A stretch of 8,548 bases of DNA from an uncultured Prevotellaceae bacterium (GTDB lineage Bacteria; Bacteroidota; Bacteroidia; Bacteroidales; Bacteroidaceae): NCBI GenBank assembly GCA_946187025.1, contig CAMHPM010000054.1, positions 1 through 8,548 of the forward strand, read 5' to 3'. How positions within the stretch are numbered: the first letter of the stretch is position 1; each line of letters opens with the position of its first letter. The position numbers and the translations under genes were made by a program. Below the pieces are notes generated by a model. That model made no database searches. It was not told the origin of the DNA and was given only the letters and a program-made list of their open reading frames with translations. This document shows, in pieces, positions 1-6,714 of this stretch.

Positions 1-566
1 ACATCTCGGCTTGCCATCTGGAGGGTATCGAACAGAACGTGGTGCTCATCGACTCGGTATCGAAGCGTTACAGCGAGTGCGGAATACGTATCGGTGCCCT
101 GATCACCAAAAACAAGGAAGTGCGCCAGGCTGTGATGAAGTTCTGCCAGGCACGACTGAGTCCGCCGCTCATCGGACAGATTGTGGCCGAGGCATCGCTC
201 GATGTCGAGGAGAACTACCTGCGCGACGTGTATGACGAATATGTGGAACGCCGTAAGTGCCTCATCGACGGGCTCAATCGCATTCCAGGCGTCTATTCGC
301 CTATCCCGATGGGTGCATTCTACACAGTGGCCAAGCTGCCTGTTGACGACAGCGAGAAGTTCTGCGCATGGTGTCTGACCGAGTTCAGCTACGAGGGAGC
401 AACGGTCATGATGGCTCCGGCTGCCGGATTCTACACCACTCCGGGTTCAGGCCGCAACGAGGTGCGTATTGCCTACGTGCTGAAGAAGGAAGACCTGGCA
501 CAAGCCCTGGTTGTGTTGAAAAAAGCACTGGAAGCATATCCGGGAAGATTAAAGATTGAAGATTAG
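1..566 (+). CDS. PLP-dependent class I aminotransferase, aspartate aminotransferase type (3' part)
   Basis: This gene enters the window already open; the reading frame begins at base 3 and gives 187 residues before the TAG stop, roughly the C-terminal half of a ~395-residue family member. The motif SVSKRYSECGIRIG near the beginning is the fold-type I cofactor site. The lysine at bases 63-65 should form the Schiff base with pyridoxal phosphate, and the arginine six to eight residues later should hold the cofactor phosphate. The arginine in NEVRIAYVL (bases 465-467) matches the residue that binds the substrate alpha-carboxylate. By family, the enzyme moves an amino group between an amino acid, probably aspartate, and 2-oxoglutarate in the cytoplasm. 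Substrate choice cannot be settled from this part. The next gene starts 51 bases downstream on the same strand, so the two may be co-transcribed. The true start lies outside the window. Confidence 0.93.
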   Translation, partial: ISACHLEGIEQNVVLIDSVSKRYSECGIRIGALITKNKEVRQAVMKFCQARLSPPLIGQIVAEASLDVEENYLRDVYDEYVERRKCLIDGLNRIPGVYSPIPMGAFYTVAKLPVDDSEKFCAWCLTEFSYEGATVMMAPAAGFYTTPGSGRNEVRIAYVLKKEDLAQALVVLKKALEAYPGRLKIED

Positions 567-617
567 CCACGCGGCATCCTTCGTCCCTTTAACTCTGAAC
601 AAATTTGTGCGAAACGC

Positions 618-1895
618 ATGAACTTCCCACTATTCATAGCACGCCGTATTTACTCGGGTCGCGACAGCAGTCATGCCGTGTCGCAACCAGCTATTCGCAT
701 TGCCCTTGCCGGCATTGTGACAGGCCTGGCTGTTATGATTGTGAGCATCTGTGTGGTCATGGGTTTCAAGCACGAGGTTGCAAGCAAGGTCATCGGATTC
801 GGCTCGCACATACAGGTCGTCAGCCTCACTCAGGACCAGTATATGCAGCGTATGCCGATACTCACGACCGACAGCTTGGAGCAGGTTGTGGCCCACTCGG
901 CCGACGATTTGCTGCCGGGTGGTGTAGCGTCGCCTATATCTCATGTACAGCGATATGCCATAAAGATGGGAATGCTGAAGACCGACGATGATTTCCTCGG
1001 ACTTCAGTTTAAGGGTGCGGGTGAAGATTATGACACGACATTCTTTGCATCATATATAGTCGATGGCCGGCTGCCACGATTCAGCAGCACAGAGGCGTCG
1101 AACGATTTGATGATATCGCGCCGTACGGCTGACGACCTGGGACTCAGTGTGGGCGACAGGGTGTTTGCTTATTTTGTGGGAAACGACGACATGCGTGCAC
1201 GACGATTTACGGTGTGCGGCATCTTTGAAACAAACTTGAGCGAATACGACCGCAGTGTGGTATTAACCGACATATACACTATACGCAAGCTCAACGGCTG
1301 GGATGCCGACCAGTCGAGTGGGTTTGAGGTACAGCTCACCGATTTCGACCATCTGGATGCAGTGACCGACTGTCTGCTCGAGCAGGTGGGGCACACCATC
1401 GACGGGGCAGGATGCACTTACGGCGTGTTCAACATACGCGAACTGGCTCCCAACATCTTCTCGTGGCTGGGGGTACTTGATGTGAATGTTATAATGATAC
1501 TTGTGCTGATGATATGTGTGGCATCGTTCACCGTAGCATCAGGACTGCTCATAATAATGCTCGAACGCATACAGATGATAGGTGTGCTCAAAGCCCTCGG
1601 AGCTACAAACAATGCGGTGAGAAAGGTGTTTGTCGATTTTGCAATCATGCTTGTGGGACGGGGCATGATATGGGGCAATATCATCGGACTTGCTTTATGC
1701 TGGCTGCAGAGCCGGTTCCACCTGGTGAGTCTTGATGCATCGGTCTATTATATCGACTCAGTCCCAATCCGTTTCAACTGGATTCTCATCATTGCCGTCA
1801 ATATCATCACACTGGCTATATCGTCGGTTGTGATATTCGGCTCGTCTTATCTCATGGGAATAAGCCGTCCGGCCCGTACTATGCGATTTGAATAG
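618..1895 (+). CDS. LolC/LolE-like FtsX-family ABC transporter permease
   Basis: This 425-residue inner-membrane protein has the four-helix layout of the lipoprotein-releasing permeases. There is a first helix at about residues 27-49, a large periplasmic domain from about 50 to 285, and helices at about 289-314, 338-362 and 387-410. The cytoplasmic segment ERIQMIGVLKALGAT (residues 316-330) matches the ERxxxIGVLKALGA coupling motif of this superfamily. The length is usual for LolC/LolE. By family, such permeases work with a LolD-type ATPase to pull lipoproteins out of the inner membrane for delivery to the outer membrane. No ATPase gene is in the window, so the partner must be encoded elsewhere. 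The ATG at 618 is chosen because MNFPLFIARRI is the usual family N-terminus; no strong Shine-Dalgarno precedes it. A 10-base palindrome, ACAAATTTGT, lies at 599-608, but its meaning is unclear. The gene ends 16 bases from the convergent DUF4886 gene. Confidence 0.93.
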   Translation: MNFPLFIARRIYSGRDSSHAVSQPAIRIALAGIVTGLAVMIVSICVVMGFKHEVASKVIGFGSHIQVVSLTQDQYMQRMPILTTDSLEQVVAHSADDLLPGGVASPISHVQRYAIKMGMLKTDDDFLGLQFKGAGEDYDTTFFASYIVDGRLPRFSSTEASNDLMISRRTADDLGLSVGDRVFAYFVGNDDMRARRFTVCGIFETNLSEYDRSVVLTDIYTIRKLNGWDADQSSGFEVQLTDFDHLDAVTDCLLEQVGHTIDGAGCTYGVFNIRELAPNIFSWLGVLDVNVIMILVLMICVASFTVASGLLIIMLERIQMIGVLKALGATNNAVRKVFVDFAIMLVGRGMIWGNIIGLALCWLQSRFHLVSLDASVYYIDSVPIRFNWILIIAVNIITLAISSVVIFGSSYLMGISRPARTMRFE

Positions 1896-1920
1896 TGGGT
1901 TCTCTCCCTATTTATTTTTT
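1891..1920 (+). terminator. Probable intrinsic terminator of the LolC/E-like gene
   Basis: AATAGTGGG (1891-1899) can pair with CTCCCTATT (1904-1912) around a TTCT loop. This gives a 9-position stem with one T/C mismatch and one G-U pair. TATTTTTT (1913-1920) follows directly, so the U-tract lies on the + transcript only. The stem covers the last codon and stop codon of the permease gene, and the T-run overlaps the lysine codons and stop of the opposite gene. The stem is weak in GC, so the call is moderate. Read from the minus strand there is no U-tract after the hairpin. Confidence 0.5.
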
Positions 1921-2883
1921 GTTTATATCAAAGCCGACGAACTCGCTTACGTTGTAGTTGTTGGCAACAGCCAACCGTGCACAGTCTTGTATGGCACGGC
2001 GGTTGGATTCGTCCACCACCTCTGAACCCGATTTGCCGTAAACGGTGCGGTCGTCGGTTATACTCACATTGAGGCACGGTGCGATGACAGCCTCGAAAAA
2101 GGTACATGCAAGCAGATAGCGGCCTTGGTAGAGGCTGATGTGCTGGTTGTCGCGCGTCCATTCGTTGGAAGTGGCGATAGTTGTCAGACTGCGTGCATTT
2201 TGCACAGCTGTGCCGCAAGGAATGATGACATCGATACCCGAATGACTCTTCATGGCACGTGTCGCCTCGCATATCTGCTGCCACATATCGGTCTGGCTGC
2301 CATAGTTTTTCAGGTCTTTGTGGCGCGAAGAGTAAGCCCATGTCTGATTGAATGCAAAGGTGGTGCGTGGCGATGTTGTCGTTATCTTATAAGCTTGGAT
2401 TAGTTTTGCAAGATAAGGCTCGTAGGTGGAATACTGACCCGATTCGAGCGAGTACTGCTGAAACACCACAACCTCGTAGGAATAGCGTTTCATGACATCA
2501 CGTATGGTGGTCTTCGATTCAAGGCGTTTCTCGCCTTCCTGAGTGTATCGCCACAACTCATACACAGGTTCGTCGGACAGGAAATACTCGTAGTGCTGGC
2601 GCATGGAGCAGCCACCCTTGTAGAGCACATATACACTTACCGTTGAAAGTCCGAGTGAACGGAGTATTGACGGCAAGGCTGTGCTGGTGTCGATGGAAAA
2701 CGAGTTGCCTATAAACAGGATGTCGAGCTTGTAGGGCAGGTAGGGTAGTGGCGGATTGCAGAAATAGCCGGCTTCGGTGGTTGCAACCGATGCCGGTTGA
2801 CTGGGCTTCTGTGCAAAAGTGCTGGTGGTGTGTGCCACAGCAAACGTGAAGATGAAGACAACTGTTTGTAGAATGCGTGTCAT
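1912..2883 (-). CDS. Secreted DUF4886 protein, SGNH-hydrolase-like
   Basis: This 323-residue protein has an N-terminal hydrophobic signal peptide, probably cleaved near STFA-Q (around residue 24), so it should be exported to the periplasm or beyond. The body matches the DUF4886 pattern. LDILFIGNSFS (53-63) resembles block I of SGNH/GDSL hydrolases, with Ser61 as candidate nucleophile. LYKGGCSM (87-94) and VVVFQQYS (138-145) follow, then FNQTW (178-182) and DNQHIS (245-250). Asp245 and His248 fit the block V Asp-x-x-His pair. DUF4886 members are common in Bacteroidetes; an esterase or acetyl-esterase role on glycans is an inference from the fold, and no substrate can be named. It lies 74 bases downstream of the DUF2807 lipoprotein gene on the same strand, with no promoter seen in the gap, so they are probably co-transcribed. 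The stop TAA is embedded in an A/T-rich end shared with the neighbouring terminator. Confidence 0.88.
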   Translation of the reverse strand: MTRILQTVVFIFTFAVAHTTSTFAQKPSQPASVATTEAGYFCNPPLPYLPYKLDILFIGNSFSIDTSTALPSILRSLGLSTVSVYVLYKGGCSMRQHYEYFLSDEPVYELWRYTQEGEKRLESKTTIRDVMKRYSYEVVVFQQYSLESGQYSTYEPYLAKLIQAYKITTTSPRTTFAFNQTWAYSSRHKDLKNYGSQTDMWQQICEATRAMKSHSGIDVIIPCGTAVQNARSLTTIATSNEWTRDNQHISLYQGRYLLACTFFEAVIAPCLNVSITDDRTVYGKSGSEVVDESNRRAIQDCARLAVANNYNVSEFVGFDINKK

Positions 2884-2957
2884 GTAGATGGGTGGATTGG
2901 ATTGTAAAGCCGTTGTTCAGATATGGCTGGTGCCGGTGATGGTATATGCTTGGGGTG

Positions 2958-3806
2958 CTATCTTTCTGTCACCGTAGCGTTTTTGCTTTGTTTTATCTCT
3001 TTATTGCGGATATCGCCGTTCAGACAGACGGTGCTCTCGCCCAATGCAAAGAGATGCAATGAGTCGGCATCGAGGGTGAGGGTACATGTGCTGGCATCCA
3101 TCGTTCCGATATCGGCCGTGCGGGCATGAGCAGTGATGGTGTTCTGTCCGTTACCGCCAGTGTTCACATACAAAGCCCCCTTCGCATTGATGTGGGCCGA
3201 AGTGAGTCCGTTGTTGTTGGGAAGCAAGGTTGCATCGCCACCCGTCTGCACATAACTGAAGGTCGCATTGCCGTCGTTACTGGTTTCGTATTTGAAGAAA
3301 TCGTCGCACACAACGCTGTCGAGGCTTATGTTGGCTGTCGAAAGCAAACCAATGTGAAGCGAGGAGGAATGGATGGGGCTTGTTGTGCGAAAGTTTCCCT
3401 TACCACACACTGCAACGACCTGCAGGTCGGGGCACGACACATGGATGGTGCCGATGCTTTGGGAGAGAGAGGTGTTGTAGGTGGTGTGGCGGGCCTCTTC
3501 GAGCTGACTGAATGTGATGATGCCGCAATCGAACGATGTACGGAGGATGTTGGCTATAGTGGCTGGCGCCTCTATCACTACATCGTAGTCACCTTGGGTG
3601 AATTCGATGTCGAAATCGCTCATGTTGGTGATTTGGAAGAAGTCGCCGATATATGGAACTTGTTTCTTTATCACAGATTGAGATTCGACAGCCACATCGG
3701 ATGAAGCCTCCGATTGCTTGGTCTCCGACTGAGTGTTGCTGCCGGTGTGCTGCTGGCAACCGAACATGATGATTGCTGCAATTGTTGTAATAAAATACTT
3801 ATTCAT
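2958..3806 (-). CDS. DUF2807 (head-GIN domain) lipoprotein
   Basis: This 282-residue protein starts with a short lipoprotein signal, MNKYFITTIAAIIMFGC, with Cys17 as the expected lipid-anchored residue. A Ser/Thr/Gln/Glu-rich linker runs to about residue 50. From about residue 53 (GDFFQITNMSDFDIEFTQG) the sequence fits the DUF2807 head-GIN domain, an all-beta repeat fold. Later repeats contain many short strands with Asn, Asp, Thr and Ser at the turns and run to about residue 265. The residues after Cys17 (QQHTGSN) are not acidic, so they lack an obvious Bacteroidetes surface-export signal; a periplasm-facing anchor is therefore as likely as surface display. The function of DUF2807 proteins is unknown; 'auto-transporter adhesin' in database names is not supported by anything seen here. 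A frame of 192 codons on the other strand is rejected because only this strand gives a lipobox and a recognisable domain. The gene reads away from slyD from a shared promoter region. Confidence 0.82.
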   Translation of the reverse strand: MNKYFITTIAAIIMFGCQQHTGSNTQSETKQSEASSDVAVESQSVIKKQVPYIGDFFQITNMSDFDIEFTQGDYDVVIEAPATIANILRTSFDCGIITFSQLEEARHTTYNTSLSQSIGTIHVSCPDLQVVAVCGKGNFRTTSPIHSSSLHIGLLSTANISLDSVVCDDFFKYETSNDGNATFSYVQTGGDATLLPNNNGLTSAHINAKGALYVNTGGNGQNTITAHARTADIGTMDASTCTLTLDADSLHLFALGESTVCLNGDIRNKEIKQSKNATVTER

Positions 3807-3852
3807 GGTTGATAATCGTCCTCTTTTGTGTATATCAATGTTAATTTTCGTG

Positions 3853-3860
3853 CAAAATTA
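3853..3860 (-). promoter_or_regulatory. Candidate -7 element for the DUF2807/DUF4886 unit
   Basis: On the minus strand these bases read TAATTTTG, a full match to the Bacteroidetes -7 consensus TAnnTTTG. It sits 46 bases upstream of the lipoprotein ATG, leaving a leader of about 40 bases that contains a purine-rich AAAAGAGGA stretch. No good TTTG (-33) element is seen at 19-21 bases upstream, so the call rests on the -7 match and position. Confidence 0.45.
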
Positions 3861-3890
3861 GTGATTCCTCCGCAATTATTCGTATATTTG
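3858..3890 (+). promoter_or_regulatory. Candidate promoter for the slyD-kdsD gene run
   Basis: TATATTTG at 3883-3890 is a full match to the Bacteroidetes -7 consensus TAnnTTTG. TTAG at 3858-3861, 21 bases upstream, is a one-mismatch match to the -33 TTTG element at the expected spacing. The predicted transcript would begin near 3896-3898, giving an AT-rich leader of about 30 bases. That leader includes a run of eight T (3915-3922) just before the ATG and no Shine-Dalgarno. Its -33 element overlaps the minus-strand -7 element. Confidence 0.6.
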
Positions 3891-3927
3891 CAAGGAATTT
3901 ATTGCAAACAAACGTTTTTTTTAGATT

Positions 3928-4524
3928 ATGGCAGTAAAAAACAATTATATCACCGTCGCATATAAACTCTATGTGAGCGACAGTGAAGATACAAACGAAG
4001 AACTGGTGGAAGAATGCCAGGCCGAACATCCGTTTATGTTCATCAGCAACCTCGGTTGTGTGTTGCCTGCTTTCGAGAAAGCCATCGACCCGCTGAAAGC
4101 TGGCGATACATTCGACTTCGTTATACCATGTGACGACGCATACGGAAAGGTTGACGACGAACTGATGTTCGACATGCCAAAGTCGGCTTTCATGACAAAT
4201 GGCAAGTTCGACTCGAAGCATATCTATGAAGGTAATATCATTCCGCTGCAAGGCGAAGATGGCAGCAGGTTCAACGGAGTGGTAATCGAGGTGAAGGACG
4301 ACGCTGTTACTATCGACCTCAACCACCCGCGTGCTGGCGAGGATTTGCATTTCGTCGGTACTGTAGTGACACATCGCGAAGCCTCTAATCAGGAGATCAC
4401 TGAGATGATCAACATGCTCAGTGGTGGCGGATGTGGCGGTGGCTGCCAAGGTTGTGGCGGCGGCTGTTGTGACGATAATGAAGGCGGCTGTGGTAGCTGC
4501 GGTAGTGGCTGTGGCTGCAACTAA
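3928..4524 (+). CDS. slyD: SlyD-type FKBP peptidyl-prolyl isomerase with Cys/Gly metal-binding tail
   Basis: This 198-residue cytoplasmic protein is a SlyD-like FKBP: a prolyl cis-trans isomerase split by an insert-in-flap chaperone domain. The N-terminal FKBP part contains ELVEECQAEHPFMFISNLG (25-43) and AFEKAIDPLKAGD (48-60). The insert region spans about residues 68-125. The hallmark IDLNHPRAGEDLHF (129-142) returns to the FKBP fold. From about residue 165 the chain turns into a 34-residue tail of Gly, Cys and a few Ser/Asp. It carries nine cysteines (169, 173, 176, 180, 181, 188, 191, 195, 197) and no histidine. In SlyD the tail binds Ni2+ and other metals; here binding would be through thiols only, which is an inference. 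It is the first gene of the + strand run behind the promoter at 3858-3890, with aroC 26 bases downstream. A 239-codon frame on the opposite strand is a shadow. Confidence 0.93.
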   Translation: MAVKNNYITVAYKLYVSDSEDTNEELVEECQAEHPFMFISNLGCVLPAFEKAIDPLKAGDTFDFVIPCDDAYGKVDDELMFDMPKSAFMTNGKFDSKHIYEGNIIPLQGEDGSRFNGVVIEVKDDAVTIDLNHPRAGEDLHFVGTVVTHREASNQEITEMINMLSGGGCGGGCQGCGGGCCDDNEGGCGSCGSGCGCN

Positions 4525-4550
4525 TAACAAAAACAATTGACAGAACATCG

Positions 4551-5573
4551 GTGAATACATTCGGAAACATATACAGACTCACCACATTCGGCGAAAGCCA
4601 CGGGCCGGCACTCGGCGGTGTGATTGACGGAATGCCTGCGGGCATTGCTGTAGATACAGACTTCATACAATCGGAACTGGACCGACGCAGACCCGGACAG
4701 GGAAAGCTGACCACAGCACGCAACGAGGCTGATCGTGTGGAACTGCTTTCGGGAGTATTCGAAGGACTGACTACTGGCACTCCTATAGGATTCATCGTAA
4801 GAAATGCCGACCATCACTCTGCCGACTATGATTCGATAAAGGATCTATATCGCCCGTCACATGCCGACTATACATATCAAATGAAATATGGAGTGCGCGA
4901 CTATCGTGGCGGTGGACGCACATCGGCCCGCGAGACACTTTGTCGGGTTGTAGGCGGAGCCTTTGCAAAACTTGCGCTCAGGCAGCTGGGCATCAATGTC
5001 GAAGCACATGTAGTACAGGTCGGCAACCACTTGCTTACAGGTTCTCCAGCCGAAAGAGAGGCACAGATGGAGGAGATTGTAAGTAGGGTGAGAGCTGAGG
5101 GCGACAGCATCGGAGGCATAATAGCTGGTGTGGTATCGCATTGTCCTGTAGGGCTGGGCGAACCCGTATTCGGCAAGCTCAATGCTGCACTGGCCGGCGC
5201 AATGATGTCGATCAATGCAGCCAAGGGATTCGACCTCGGGGATGGATTCGATGGAGTGGGGCAGACGGGGTCGCAGATGAACGATGAATTCTGTATAGAC
5301 GGCGGACAGGTCCATACACGCACCAATCATAGCGGTGGCATACAGGGCGGAATCAGCAATGGCGAGGATATCCGTTTCAGAGTGCTGTTCAAACCAGTGC
5401 CTACAATAATGCGCCAGCAAAATACCATCGACAAAGACGGAAACGAGGTGGCATTCACTGCAAAGGGACGTCACGACCCATGTGTGCTGACACGTGCCGT
5501 ACCTATTGTGGAGTCGATGGCTGCGATGGTGATACTTGATTATTATCTGTTAAACAAAACAACGACAATCTAA
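4551..5573 (+). CDS. aroC: Chorismate synthase
   Basis: This gene encodes 340 residues, slightly short of the usual ~350-360 but with all main signatures. It converts 5-enolpyruvylshikimate-3-phosphate to chorismate with reduced FMN, the last shared step of aromatic amino acid synthesis, in the cytoplasm. Visible motifs are TTFGESHG (11-18, with active-site His18), the Arg-rich RRRPGQGKLTT (45-55), YRGGGRTSARET (118-129), GFDLGDGF (226-233), GGIQGGISNGEDI (262-274) and GRHDPCVLTRAVPIVE (306-321). The start is GTG: MNTFGNIYRLTTFGESHG is the expected family N-terminus, and no ATG or other good in-frame start lies in the 26-base gap after slyD. Its stop overlaps the ssb start by one base (TAATG at 5571-5575), so ssb translation is probably coupled to it. 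Confidence 0.98.
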   Translation: MNTFGNIYRLTTFGESHGPALGGVIDGMPAGIAVDTDFIQSELDRRRPGQGKLTTARNEADRVELLSGVFEGLTTGTPIGFIVRNADHHSADYDSIKDLYRPSHADYTYQMKYGVRDYRGGGRTSARETLCRVVGGAFAKLALRQLGINVEAHVVQVGNHLLTGSPAEREAQMEEIVSRVRAEGDSIGGIIAGVVSHCPVGLGEPVFGKLNAALAGAMMSINAAKGFDLGDGFDGVGQTGSQMNDEFCIDGGQVHTRTNHSGGIQGGISNGEDIRFRVLFKPVPTIMRQQNTIDKDGNEVAFTAKGRHDPCVLTRAVPIVESMAAMVILDYYLLNKTTTI

Positions 5574-6076
5574 TGTCACTAAATAGAGTAATGCTTATAG
5601 GCAATGTGGGGCAGGAACCCACAGTGCGCTATCTCAACACAGGAATATGTGTGGCATCGGTGAGGTTGGCAACAACCGACCGTGCTTACACTATGCGCGA
5701 CGGCACCCAGGTGCCGGAACGCTCGGAGTGGCACAGCCTCATCTTCTGGGACAAACTGGCTGAGACCGTGGAACGATACGTACACAAGGGCGACAAACTC
5801 TATGTCGAGGGAAAACTACAGAGCCGTAGTTTTGATGACCGGCAGGGAATTCATCGCACCGTAGTGGAAATAATGGTAAGCAACATGGAGATGCTTACCC
5901 CCAAAGGAGCACAGGGCGTTTCAAATGTGCAGGGCTCACAGGGCGTTTCAAATATGCAGGGCTCACAGGGCGTTTCATATATGCAAGGTGTACAGAGTAC
6001 CTCGAATGCTCCTGGCTCTCCGATTTCCCCTGCAGAATCTGCTCCGGCAATAGTAAACGAAGACGTACCATTCTGA
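5573..6076 (+). CDS. ssb: Single-stranded DNA-binding protein
   Basis: This gene encodes 167 residues. Residues 1 to about 108 form the OB fold: MSLNRVMLIGNVGQEPTVRY at the start, WHSLIFWDKLAETVERYVHKG (53-73) and YVEGKLQSR (77-85) are typical of bacterial SSB, with Trp53 and Trp59 likely to stack on DNA bases. The linker (about 109-160) is rich in Gln, Gly, Ser and Pro and carries a 9-residue tandem repeat of the type QGVSNMQGS. The chain ends in NEDVPF, the conserved acidic tip that recruits replication and repair proteins, here with Val in place of the more usual Ile or Leu. SSB coats exposed single strands during replication, recombination and repair. The ATG at 5573 shares a base with the aroC stop and is the only sensible family start. 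The stop overlaps the next gene by one base. Whether a second ssb exists in the genome cannot be seen. Confidence 0.97.
   Translation: MSLNRVMLIGNVGQEPTVRYLNTGICVASVRLATTDRAYTMRDGTQVPERSEWHSLIFWDKLAETVERYVHKGDKLYVEGKLQSRSFDDRQGIHRTVVEIMVSNMEMLTPKGAQGVSNVQGSQGVSNMQGSQGVSYMQGVQSTSNAPGSPISPAESAPAIVNEDVPF
5911..5991 (+). repeat. In-frame 27-bp tandem repeat, three copies, in the ssb linker
   Basis: Three head-to-tail 27-base units lie at 5911-5937, 5938-5964 and 5965-5991. A decayed partial copy follows from 5992. Units 1 and 2 differ at one base (AATGTG against AATATG); unit 3 has several changes near its end. Each unit encodes nine residues of the type QGVSNMQGS in the flexible SSB linker. The near identity at DNA level points to recent duplication by slippage or unequal exchange, and copy-number changes would keep the frame. 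Confidence 0.93.
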
Positions 6077-6714
6077 TGATATATTTTGACCGACAAATAG
6101 CCGATGCGCGAGTGGCCGTGTGGCATGTCACCGAAGACTACGAAGACCTACTGGGATTGTTGCCCGATGCCGAGACAGTGCAGACCGAGGCTGAGGCTCA
6201 GTTCCGTTCCGAAGGGCGTATCATGGAATGGACTGCAGTGAGGGTGTTGCTTTGTGCAATGCTCGGCCGGCAGGTACATATAGAATACACCGACGAAGGT
6301 GCACCACGTCTGCCCGACTATGAGGGACTTCATATAAGCATATCCCACACACGTGGATATGTAGCGGTCGCTTTGTCGGAAACAAAATGTGTGGGCATTG
6401 ATGTGGAACAGATTGAACATACTGTTGCTCCACGTGTGGAGCGTGTCAGAAGCCGGTTTGTGCGCGACGATGAGATGGCTGATTCGCTCGTCGGACTCCT
6501 GCTGCATTGGTCGGCAAAAGAAGCTGCCTATAAGGCTATAGGCCGTCAGGGTGTTGATTTCAAGGAAGAGCTGAGAATACAGCCGTTTGACGAGACACAA
6601 TATGAGGGACAGATGCAACTCGACGACCTCAAGGAAGATGAAACATATACTATATTATATAAGGTGTTTGACGAGTTTGTGCTTACATTCACCCAAAAAG
6701 AAATCGAAAGCTGA
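6076..6714 (+). CDS. 4'-phosphopantetheinyl transferase, Sfp-type superfamily
   Basis: This 212-residue protein carries the two diagnostic motifs of the superfamily. SISHTRGY (88-95) leads into GIDVEQI (107-113), where Asp109 and Glu111 should bind Mg2+. HWSAKEAAYKAIG (144-156) is the WxxKEAxxK motif. The enzyme moves the phosphopantetheine arm of coenzyme A to a serine of a carrier protein, making active ACP or a related carrier. The length and two-half layout suit the Sfp/AcpT group rather than short AcpS. No carrier protein, fatty acid, polyketide or nonribosomal peptide gene is in the window, so its substrate is unknown; fatty-acid ACP is the simplest guess. The ATG shares one base with the ssb stop (TGATG at 6074-6078), and its own stop shares one base with kdsA. 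A 283-codon frame on the minus strand across this gene and kdsA is a shadow. Confidence 0.94.
   Translation: MIYFDRQIADARVAVWHVTEDYEDLLGLLPDAETVQTEAEAQFRSEGRIMEWTAVRVLLCAMLGRQVHIEYTDEGAPRLPDYEGLHISISHTRGYVAVALSETKCVGIDVEQIEHTVAPRVERVRSRFVRDDEMADSLVGLLLHWSAKEAAYKAIGRQGVDFKEELRIQPFDETQYEGQMQLDDLKEDETYTILYKVFDEFVLTFTQKEIES

Noticed and set aside
600..607. CAAATTTG, a near match to the -7 consensus TAnnTTTG upstream of the permease gene
   Set aside because: The first base mismatches, no -33 element is present at 19-21 bases upstream, and the start codon would lie only about five bases after the predicted transcript start.
3126..3704. 192-codon open frame on the plus strand opposite the DUF2807 gene
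   Set aside because: The minus-strand frame has a lipobox signal and a recognisable DUF2807 domain; the plus frame has neither and is a shadow.
3841..4560. 239-codon open frame on the minus strand opposite slyD
   Set aside because: It lies over a clear SlyD gene, has a low-complexity Ala/Thr-rich start that mirrors the Gly/Cys tail codons, and matches no known family.
4857..5474. 205-codon open frame on the minus strand opposite aroC
   Set aside because: It is fully inside a well-conserved chorismate synthase and shows no domain of its own.
5851..6126. Minus-strand frame with repeated residues opposite the ssb linker
   Set aside because: The repetition only reflects the 27-bp repeat of ssb read backwards.
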